From contig NC_092346.1 of assembly GCF_963676685.1 (NCBI RefSeq), positions 32,873,133 through 32,937,132 of the forward strand: a stretch of DNA of 64,000 bases, in the 5' to 3' direction. The notes beneath the pieces are model-generated. The model saw only the letters and a program-made list of their open reading frames with translations, made no database searches and had not been told where the DNA came from. Within the stretch, counting starts at the first letter, position 1. The number at the start of each line of letters is the position of its first letter. Below are positions 24,701 through 36,700 of the stretch, piece after piece. The position numbers and the translations under genes are program-made. This DNA comes from Mytilus edulis (lineage: Eukaryota; Mollusca; Bivalvia; Mytilida; Mytilidae).

Positions 24701-27700
24701 ATCTGACAGTAACCTAACAATGATCAAATTAATATTCTAGTCTTAATCTACACTCTGCTCATTGTCATTTTCGTCTACGGCATACTGCGTCTTCAAGAGA
24801 CGCTCCGAAATTCTTGACGCCATGTGTGATGTCCATATTATGAGTATACATATAGTAGCCAATGTGTGCAAATTAACATGATCTCATCCGGAATATGCAT
24901 TTAACGTTGCGCTGGACATTAAATAGTCATTCATAATCATGAGACAAACAACACATTTAAATAAAATGGTGGTTGTCTTTGATATTCTTTTATTTTCGTT
25001 TTACCAAAAAAGTTAATTATCTATAAAATTATGTATAAATTCATTATAGTACTTTTAGCTTTTGCTGATCTATGATTGATAGTTGTTTTACGAACGTCTA
25101 GTGGCAAATATTTCATGCATATTTATGGCGGAGACCAATTTACAGAATTTATTTCACACAGGAAGCAAGAAATTGCATGTGTTGTCATGGATAATAATTA
25201 AGAGAAAAGGAGGGGCGTAATAAAGAATCATAAGACCAATAGAATTAAACAACACCATGAATATATAGAGGCGACAAAAGGAAAAACAACAATAACAAAA
25301 TATAAATAAAAACAGATTCAACACGAAGCTTGGGCCTCCACAAAAACAGGAAATATGAAAATATCTCATAGATAATTTATTCATAGTAAGCATGGTCGCT
25401 TGAAGTAATCTCACCTAAACTTAAAAGAGACCACCAAAAAGGGACCAGATAAACATTTATCTTTGTATGCATTCTGATGACCAATTTTACGTGCTATCCC
25501 GCATGACTATCAGATATTTATTTGGAGTTACACAAGCTGTATCATAGTTTTGTTTCATCCTTATTTCAGTTTTCAATATAAAACGAATATTTGTTCTGGT
25601 TGAATGTCACGGATAGTATACACCATGCCCTTCTCTCAAGGCCTCGTTATTTTATCTTTATGAAAAAAAAAAAATATTGAAAAGCTTATTCAACCACTTT
25701 GCAATATGATATACCAACTCTCACGTGATTTCCAACGTGTTTTGTCAAACGATTTTCAATGTATATTATTGTTAATTTTGCTGTTATTTGTTTTCAACAT
25801 CCGTAGTATTTATGCAAGACAAATGTTAACTTGGCATGCCATACTCGATAAAAAATGCAGACGTGAAAGAAAGCACTTCGTCAAAACGTCAACATGAGAT
25901 GGCATTCCATGAAAGTTATATTTCGACGATTTCGTCTTTATAAAACAAAATTATTAAATATGTGAATCCATCTATAAAAAGGATATTTGTATTAAATTCT
26001 GAAGTTGGCACCATATCGATCTGCTGACTGTAGAATGTTACGGAGAAAAGCCTAATTTTCATTCAACTATATATCCCCGAGGAACCAGTAATGACGCACC
26101 TAACGTTGTGTTTGTCTCTGCATTTAATCTACCATTTAAAAGAAAAAGAAACACGGAACAGAATTAAAGATTGATGACTTGTTAATGTATTTCAATCATT
26201 AAACAGTTGATTTTTGAAACAGTAAAAGCAATAAAAATCATGTTTGCTAACATTACAAACGGACTGTCAACTTATGATGGGTACCAGTAATGACGCACTA
26301 TAAACAAACCAGTAAAAACCACTTGCAGTGTACCTGATGTTCAATATATATACAACTCGTCTAAACATCAACCCAACAATGTGAGATCTGTAAATTTGCT
26401 TTCGCAAATTTTTGGTTCTTCCCTCGCCGGGATTCGAACCCATGCTACTGTGATATCGTGACACCAAATCGCCTGCACTGCAGCCGTCCCGCTAGACCAC
26501 ACAACCACCTGGGCTCTATATAATTATATATATAATTATGCATAGTAGTTCGACCGGGCTAGATATTACACATACCGTGGAATTGATCGTAAAAATTCAT
26601 AATATTTATTTTATCCAATTAGAATTTATTTGTACGTATCACATTTATAGCAATATTTTACAAGTTCTTGGTACAGTTGTTTGTCAGAAAATGTCATGAA
26701 TGTATCATACCTCGGAAATGGCGGCGTTGAATCGGGATTTGATTGTTAGCAAAAGTTAGATTTTCGATGTGGCCACAGGCCTCGACCATGCTAAATATTG
26801 TTGTAAACTGCGTCAAAATTTCAAACAATCAAAATGAGAGTAACATTATTTTGGTCGAGGCCTGTGGCCAATGCGAATTTCAACCAGGAAGTGTGAAATT
26901 CATTAAAAATTTGGACATTTTGAGCGTTCTGGTTCGATTCCGGGTATTACGTCACATTGATGACGTCACAATAATATGTTTTTTTTACTATAATAGAAAA
27001 TAACAATATACATAGATATGTTTTAGCTATAAAGGATCAACCTTATTTCACTTTTATTTTTTGTCACCTCACAGGGCCAATATCGGCACTTCGTGGCCAT
27101 ACTCCTTTCTTCCAGGAAATTACCGTAATCAATTTTTATGATATATCCTGAAACCTGAATTGCTATGGTGAAAGTTAGGTAAATCTACAATTCAGTAATA
27201 AGTTTTATCTTCGAAACATTGTATTCAGTACATAAAGGAAGTCTTCATCTAAAGATTAATTATAAGAAAAGTGTCAACTAGATTTCTTGCAACTTTTCAG
27301 TTCAATTTCAATTTTAGATAGAACTCAAAAATTTGTATGTATTAAAAACAGGCTATTATTTAAAATTGGAATTATTTTTAATTATGGAATTTCTTGTGCT
27401 TGAAATTATAAATAAATTCCAGGTTTATTCTGCACTTCAATGTTCTGTGCTGCGCAGAAACACTTTCTATTACAATGAAGATAGTACATTTACAATAGAA
27501 TGTACTGTGCCACGCACAACACTATCTATACAAAATACATTGTATGGAAAGTGTTATGAACTACTCAAAACATTATAATACTAAATAAACATGGAATTTA
27601 TTAAAAATTTCAAGCTCAAGAAATTATGCAAATTCCATAATTAAAAATAATGGTGAAATATTCCTTCTCTCCATCACTGCATCAGTCTTTCTGTTTTTCT

Positions 27701-30700
27701 TCATGTCATACAATACTAGATAAAACCTTGATCAAATTTCAAAATATTTGAGTGAAAAATTGAATTTGTGGAAGAAAAAAATCCTCTGTAATCTGTAATG
27801 GCACCAATCATTATGCTGTAGTTTTCTTTTAAAATTATTACGCTCGTTCATCTTTTACAGGCTTCCAGTATAGTTGTTGATAAGAATGGTAGAATAAGGA
27901 TTGGTGATTATAGTATTGATAAGAGGTAAGTATTTTATCTGATAGCAGATATATGTAATTCAGACATTGCTGCATGATTAAAGTAAGGTGTGGGTTATTA
28001 CTTGATATAAATAAGAAGATGTGGTATGAGAGCCAATGATAGAACTCTCTATCCAAGTCAAAATGTATAAAAAGTTATAGTAAGACCTTCATCAGAATTA
28101 TTATATATGGCAGTGGCGGATCCAGCCATTTTAAAAAGGGGGGTTCCCAACCCAGAGTAAAGGGGGGGGGTTCTAACTATATGCTCCCATTCAAATGCAT
28201 TGATCGGCCAAAAAAAGGGGGGGTTCCAACCCCCGGAACCCCCCTCCCCGCTGGATCCGCCACTGATATATGGCATGTTTCTATGCCCTTTTCACTGAAC
28301 AGCAAGCTATAAAGGGCCCCAAAATATTAATTCAAACGAACATTTAAGCGGATTTGTTATCAGAAATGACCAATAGGTCTCTGCTTACCTGAAACTTTGA
28401 AAAATTTGTGAAGCACATGTTAATTTCTCTAGAGCTATAATTGTATAATACAAAATTCTGATTTTAAAATTAATTGAGAAAAATCATAAAATGAGCTTAA
28501 ATAAAAGCGTATATTGTGTTCTTATTTCTTTTAAGTAGTTATGTGAAATTACCGCAGTTATGAACCTGAAACCACAAATTTGAAGTATATTCACAACAAA
28601 AGTTGTTGCAAATTTTCCACTTTATCCATTATTTTTTAGGCTGTCTGATCTATATTATGCTGTGGAGTCCTCCCGACCTGGTGTCCATTTTTCAGGAGAT
28701 AGAGAACTGATACCAGTTAGGGGAGGAAAGAAAGGAGATGTTTATCAATTGGTGAGGATCATGATTTATAAAGAAAAAAGGGCCATTACTATGATTTATT
28801 TTTAGCTCACCTGGCCCAAAGGGCCAAGTGAGCTTTTCCCATCACTTTGCGTCCGGCGTCCGGCGTCGTCGTCGTCCAGCGTTGTTAACTTTTACAAAAA
28901 TCTTCTCTGAAACTACCGGGCCAAATTAAACCAAACTTGGCCACAATCATCATTGGGGTATCTAGTTTTAAAAATGTGTGGCGTGACCCCGCCAACCAAC
29001 CAAGATGGCCGCCATGGCTAAAAATAGAACATAGGGGTAAAATGCAGTTTTTGGCTTATAACTCAAAAACCAAATCATTTAGAGCAAATCTGACATGTGG
29101 TCAAATTGTTTATCAGGTCAAGAGCTATCTGCCCTGAAATTTTCAGATCAATCGGACAACCCGTTGTTGGGTTGCTGCCCCTGAATTGGTAATTTTAAGG
29201 AAATTTTGCTGTTTTTGGTTATTATCTTGAATATTATTATAGATAGAGATAAACTGTAAACAGCAATAATGTTCAGCAAAGTAAGATTTACAAATAAGTC
29301 AGCATGACCAAAATGGTCAGTTGACCCCTTTAGGAGTTATTGCCCTTTATAGTCAATTTTAACCATTTTTCATAAACCTTAGTAATCTATTACAAAAATC
29401 TTCTCCTCTGAAACTACATGGCCATATTAATCCAAACTTGGCCACAATCATCTTTGGGGTATCTAGTTTAAAAAATGTGTGGCGTGACCCGGCCAACCAA
29501 CCAAGATGGCCGCCATGGCTAAAAATAGAACATAGGGGTGAAATGTAGATTTTGGCTTATAACTCAAAAACCAAAGCATTTAGAGCAAATCTGACTGGGT
29601 AAAATTGTTTATCAGGTCAAGATCTATCTGCCCTGAAATTTTCAGACAAATCAGACACTGTAATCACTGGTCCAAGTTCATTATAGATTGAGATAATTGT
29701 AGCAACAAGAATGTTCAGTAAACACATCACCATCACAAAAACACCATTTTGTCATGAATTTATCTGTGTCCATTGATAATATGCACATAGACCAAGGTGA
29801 GCGACACAGGCTCTTGAGAGCCTCTAGTTTTTATTTAGACTTGATCGCCTCTGAGTTATCACATGAAAACATAGATTGTTGCATCTTTATGCCCCTATCT
29901 TTCGCACTTACTAACCCAATTACATTGATGAAATATGGTTTTTACCATCCCTCCGGAAAAAAAGAAAAAAAAACCCACAATAAAATCAAACTAATAATCC
30001 GGAAAACTTAAAACTGAAGCATAAATCATATATCTACTTGAGTGTCCTTAAACTTATATTAAATAATGGAGATATGAAAATCAAAGAAAAACTCTTGGAA
30101 ATCTCTGTTTTAAAAGTAGAAAGTATAAACTTAATGGCAGATAAATTGTTAAAGCCTTTTTATTTCATTTTATTATTCTATGTCTTGTTTTTAACAGGGT
30201 TTGATCCTGTTATCTGTAGCTATTGGATTGGATGCCGATCCAGACAAGCCAGAAATACCACAAAATTTCCCTCCTGTGTTTCAAGATTTCTTAACTAAGT
30301 ATGATTAGTGTTGTATGACTTATATTTATTAATCTGACTTTGATCTGAGATTTAAAAAAGAAAATGTTTTCAGTAGGTTATCATGTTTCCCCCTTGTTTC
30401 GAGATTTCTTGACTATGTATAATTGTTTATGAAAATGAGAGGTGGAAGATAATAAAAAAGCGGTATTCAAACTCATAAGTAGAAAAGAGAATGTCAATGA
30501 ATGCTATGGCAAAATAAAACTGAAAATAGAAATGGGAAATGTGTCAAAGAGAACAACCAACTAAAGAGCAGAAAATAGCCCAAGGCCATCAATGGGTCTT
30601 CAACATCCTGCATCGGAGAGGTGGGTTTCTGCTGGTCCTTAAACAAAATTGTGTACTAGTTCAGCAAACATGTTATACTTATGTATAACTTATATTTAGT

Positions 30701-33700
30701 TGTATGAATAATTTTACTTTGCCTTTTCACTAATTAAAAAAAACTCAGCTTGAGAAGAAATCAAGTATGTATAAGTGTACAGCTGTCGGCTGCTAATATT
30801 TGAAATGATATCAGCTTCATAAGCTAGTGTCATTTGCAATAGAAAATTTTCATACATAATTTTTTTATTTTTTATTTTAGATGTTTGATGAAAGATGAGA
30901 GACATCGTTGGTCAGTCTATCAATTGTTGGACCATAGTTTTATCAAAGAAGAATTACCACACACCATTCATTATGCTCCTCACAAACCTGCTGCTACAGA
31001 AGAAAATGAGAAAAGTATGTTGTGTATTTGTTATATAATAAAGAAGATGTGGTATGATTGCCAATGAGACAGCTCTCCACAAGAGACCAAAATGACACAG
31101 AAATGAACAACTATAGGTCACTGTATGGCCTTCAACAATGAGCAATGTCCGAACCACATAGTCAGCTATAAAAGACCCAAAATGAGTATAGTTTAGTTGT
31201 ACAATGAAGAGATAACTGTATTGTATTTTAAGCTCTGACAGCATCAATTGGTGATTTAATGGTTGCAAATTGAATTAAAGGCGAATTAAATTACTTAATG
31301 TTGTTTTCTATCAGTTTCATAAGATAACAATACTGTATTTAAGCTCAGATGGCATCAATTGGTGATTTGATGGTCGCAAATTAAGTTTACTGGGGACGAG
31401 CTAGTGAACAGATACATGTACTAGCAATCATTAAATTACCAATTGATGCTGTCTGAGCCTAAAATACAATATTGTTATCTCCATTCTAATGAAACTGGTA
31501 GAAAACAACATTTAAATATATGATGTTATCAAATCAAAATGAACGTTTCAAGCATTATTGCATTAGAATGTATAATGTTTCCTTGGAACTTTTTCAAGGA
31601 TAATAAAGATTTGAGAAAAAGAATATGTGTTAGTTCAATTTGGCCCAACATCTTTCCAATATAATTATGTACATTTCCCCAATGGCAAAGGAGATAACTC
31701 CAAAGTTTTATTTTTGTCAAATTTTATCACATTCTGGAGCATTCAAAAAGATTTAGATAGTCTGATGATGAGGTTTGACACAGGAACAGAACATATGATG
31801 TCATACTGGCATGTGCAAAAAAAAGTAAAATCACAAAAATACTGAACTCCGGAGAAAATTCAATCGGAAAGTCCCTAATCACATGGCAAAATCAAATGAC
31901 AAAACACAACAAATGAATGGACAACAACTGTCATATTCCTGACTTGGTACAGACATTTTCAAATGTAAAAAATGGTTGATTGAATCTGATTTTATAGCGC
32001 TTAACCTCTCATTTTTACGATAGTCTCATTGAATTCAAAAGACTAGATCAACTAGTCAAAATCTTTTCTATTCAACATAAAAAGAATGTTTACCAATTAA
32101 GGGGTCATCCATAATTGTCAACCATTTTCCAAAGTGTACAAAACGTACACTTGGGGGGAGGGGTTAAAAAATCAACATTTTTACCGTACGCTTTTTTTTT
32201 AATTTCCAGAATTTATTTCGCTTCCGTAGGGAAGGTCGATGTATAAAATCGAGAATTGGCTTGGGTGTGTTTCTCTTCTTATTTCTTCTTTATTATTTTC
32301 ACTTGATGATATTTGTTTCGATATCATAATTCCTCAATCCGGATTGAACGATTAACAGATCAAATCATATGAAAACTAAATCTTTCAAAAATGTAAATTT
32401 AAGTTGTAAAAAAATTTAAACAAAAAGTTTGCAAGCATTTCTCAGTACCCCCGATTGTCAATTTCACCTGCTTTATTATAGATCGTTATCGTTTCACTCT
32501 GTTTAATAAACAAAACTGATGGAAACACTAAATTCTTATGTATTGATCTTGACAAGACGGCATTTTGTGAAAAGATTTTAAACTGGTCCTTAAATTAATT
32601 TCCTTGTAATGTATTCCAAAACAGTAAACCGGAAGTAAACTTATTTTTCTTAGTATAAGCCTCCTTTAATTAGGAGCACCTCAAATTGAAATTTAATCTT
32701 AACCTTAAAAACTATCCAATATATGTACACGTTACAGTATACAGTACTTGCAACCTTAGGCGTTACTGTTTGACGTGAACTTGACTGATCGGTGAATGAT
32801 CGGTGACGGATGTTTGACTGATTGATGAGTGATCGGTGATCGGTGACCCATAGGATCCGTCAGATAGGTCAAATAACCTATGTGAGAGTTACCCTGACAA
32901 CTGTCACCGATCGATCAGTAAATTAAATTTATGCACGGATCGGACGGATACGTATATTTTAAAATTCTTATGTAAACCGAACTCCACAGTGTTTACAATC
33001 GATGAACGCGGACCTCTACGAAGACACCTTAATTTACACGTTATAATTTGTAATAAAATTAGTTGCAATACAAAAGTAAAAACAGAATAAGATGCTTAGA
33101 GCGTTAAATTGTTTGTGTTGATTAATATTTTCGTATTAAATATTATAAACATCAGAGACATATAATACATAATTGTATTATATGACTCTGTTAACATGAA
33201 CTTATTTCTACGAAAATGGTTATTGTTGACCGCCATTGGACTTTTGAACTTTTAATAGTTTCGAATAGGTTGTTTTTTCATGAAATTAAAAGAATGTCAA
33301 AGAAATGATATTAAAAGTTTGTTCCCATTGTTTAGAATTACCAAAATTAGTATTCTTTTTATCAAATATTGTACTATTTTATTTGCTATCAGTTATTTTT
33401 ACCATCTTGAGACAAGTCTTCTAATTAGAATTGAGATATAATGAGAATTAAAATACTTAAACTTTTATTTTTGTGGAATAAGAATGCAGTTATTGATTTA
33501 TTTTGATGCAAATTATTAACCATCATATGATTTCAGTATTTTTTGTACATCAGGATTGGCTGTTCTTCATAAAACATGCCTACTTTAAGGAAAAAGATAT
33601 TAAATTTTTGTACGCGTTACCTAAAATGCAAATATTTCTTCATTTTACTGAAAATTATTGACCGTCATTGGACTTTGTACTTTTTATAGTTTAGAATTGT

Positions 33701-36700
33701 TTTTTTGTTCATAAATTTAAAGGAATGTCAGAGAAATCATACTTAAATTTTGTTCGCATTGTTTAAAATAATCAAAATTATTCTTCTTTTTATCAAAAAT
33801 GATACTATTTTATTTGAAATCAGTTATTTTTACCATCTTGAGACAAGTCTTCTAATCAGAATTCAGATATAATGAGAATTAAAATACTTAAACTTTTATT
33901 TTTGTGGAATAAGAAAGTAGTTATTGATTTATTTTGATACAAATGTCATATGATTTCAGTACTTTTTGTACATAATGATTGGCTGTTCTTCATAAAATAA
34001 TCTAACTTTAAGGAAAAAGATATTAAATTGTTGTACGCGTTGCCTAAAATGCAAATATTTTTTCATTTTACTGAAATTTATTGACCGCCATTGGATTTTT
34101 GTACTTTTTATAGTTTAGAATAGTTTTTTTTCATAAAATTAAAAGAATGGCAGAGAAATCATATTGAAATTTTGTTCGCATAGTTTAAAATAACCAAAAT
34201 TATTCTTCTTTTTATTAAAAATGATACAATATTTTTGAAATCAGTTATTTTTACCATCTAGAGACAAGTCTTCTAATCAGAATTGAGATATAGTGAGAAT
34301 TAAAATACTTAAACTTTTATTTTTGTGGAATAAGAATGCAGTTATTGATTTGTTATGATACAAATTATTAACCGTCATATGATTTCAGTACTTTTTGTAC
34401 ATCAGGATTGGCTGTTCTTCATAGAATAATCTAACTTTCAGGAAAAAGGCATAAAATTTTTGTACGCGTTTCCTATAATGCAAATATTTCTTCATTTTAC
34501 TGAAAATTATTGACCGTCATTGGATTTTTGTACTTTTTATAGTTTAGAATAGTTTTTTTTTCATAAAATTCAAGGAATGGCAGAGAAATCATATTGAAAT
34601 TTTATTCGCATTGTTAAAAATAACAAAAAAATTATTCTTCTTTTTATTAAAAATGATACTATTTTATTTGAAATCAGTTATTTTTACCATCTAGAGACAA
34701 GTCTTCTAATCAGAATTGAGATGTAGTGAGAATTAAAATACTTAAAATTTTATTTTTGTGGAATAAGAATGTAGTTATTGGTTTTTTTTATACAAATTAT
34801 TAACCGTCATATGATTTCAGTACTTTTTGTACATCAGGATTGGTTGTTCTTCATAAAATATGCTTACTTTTAGGAAAAAGATATTAAATTTTTGTATGCG
34901 TTTCCTAAAATGCAAATATTGTTTCATTTTACTGAAAATTATTGACCGCCATTGGATTTTTATACTTTTTATAGTTGAGAATATTTTTTTTATAAAATTA
35001 AAATAATATCAGAAAAATCATACTAGAATTTTGTTCGCATTGTTTAAAATAATCAAAATTATTCTTCTTTTTATCAAATATGATACTGTTTTATTTGAAA
35101 TCAGTTATTTTTTTCATTTTGAGACAAGTCTTCTAATCAGAATCGAGATATAATGAGAATTAAAATACTTAAACTTTTATTTTTTGTGGAATAAGAATGT
35201 AGTTATTGATTTATTTTGATACAAATTATTAACCGTCATATGATTTCAGTACTTTTTGTACATCAGGATTGGCTGTTCTTCATAAAATATGCTTACTTTT
35301 AGGAAAAAGATATAAAATTTTGTACGTTTCCCTAAATGCAAATATTGTTTCATTTTACTGAAAATTATTGACCGCCATTGGATTTTTGTACTTTTTATAG
35401 TTGAGAATAGTTTTTTTTTTTTAAATTAAAATTATATCAGAAAAATCATACTAAAATTTTGTTCGCATTGTTTGAAATAATCAAAATTATTCTTCTTTTT
35501 ATCAAAATAGATACAATTTTATTTGAAATCAGTTATTTTTACCATCTTGAGACAAGTCTTCTAATTAGAATTGAGATATAACGAGAATTAAAATACTTAA
35601 AGTTTTATTTCTGTGGAATAAGAATGCAGTTATTGATTTATTTTGATACAAATTATTAACCGTCATATGATTTCAGTACTTTTTGTACATCAGGATTGGC
35701 TGTTCTTCATAAAACATGCTTACTTTAAGGAAAAAGATTTTAATTTTTTTTACGCCTTACCTAAAATGCAAATATTTCTTCATTTTACTGAAAATTATTG
35801 ACCGCCATTGGATTTTGTACTTTTTATAGTTTAAAATAGTTTTTTTGTTCATAAAATTAAAGGAATGTCAGAGAAATCATACTAAAATTTTATTCGCATT
35901 GTTTAAAATAACCAAAATTATTCTTCTTTTTATTAAAGATGATACTATTTTATTTGAAATCAGTTATTTTACCATCTTGAGACAAGTCTGCTAATTAGAA
36001 TTGAGATGTAATGAGACTTAAAATACTTAAAATAAATGATTGCATTACTTTTTGTCCATCAGGATTGGTTGTTCATCATAAATTATGTTTACCTTAAGGA
36101 AAGAGATATTATTTTTTTGTACGTGTTGGCAAAAATGCAAATATTTCTTCTCATGTTTGGAAAATAATGAAATAAAAATCGCGATGTAGACACCGTTTTA
36201 GAACTCGCCGGTTTTGAAAATATATAACCTAAATAAAACGAAAAAGACCATTCTTTAATGATGATATTTTAATTAAGGTTTTATCTGTACATTTCTTTTC
36301 ATTTCAATTCATAAAACTTTGCTAAATAATTAATAAACAAAATGTATCATTGAACGTTCGATTTTCAAGAGTCGCCATTTTAATTAGATTAAACGAAACT
36401 AAGATTCCGTAATTTGTATTAGTTTATCATGTGACGTATTAAAGTTCAATCCGTCATCAAGGTCGATTGGTACTATCCGTCCGATCAGTCCGATCAGTCA
36501 ATTACTTTTACTATAAGTCTGACGGATTGCTGACGTGAGTTTGACGCGAACTTGACTGATCGGTGACTGATCGATGACCGCTGACTGATCGCTGAAATAG
36601 TAACGCCTAAGGTTGCAAGTACTGTATATACATAAACTATAATAGTGCCATGAATGGCATATTTACAGGGACCTTTTAAATAGAAATACAGGCGGGAAAT

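Larger units (their letters stand above)
22965..27860 (+). other. GCN2 intron 6, right part
   Basis: No gene is supported. It holds a reverse mussel repeat at about 23970-24118, a fold-back element at 23649-23942, a minus-strand SINE at 26280-26517, a palindrome at 26770-26880 and an inverted-repeat element at 27367-27655. Other parts are AT-rich without recognised features. Confidence 0.55.

Noticed and set aside
26430-26499. Possible tRNA gene on the minus strand
   Set aside because: The A and B boxes are present, but the region between them is too long and no cloverleaf closes; a repeat tail follows, so it is called a SINE.
26743-27003. 86-codon frame
   Set aside because: It reads through a palindrome with perfect 19 bp arms; no protein resemblance.
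16996-27108. Inverted 20 bp matches AAAGGAGTATGGCCACGAAG (16996-17015 and 27089-27108)
   Set aside because: Similarity stops after 20 bp on both sides and flanks do not match, so I cannot support a 10 kb element; probably fragments of one dispersed repeat.
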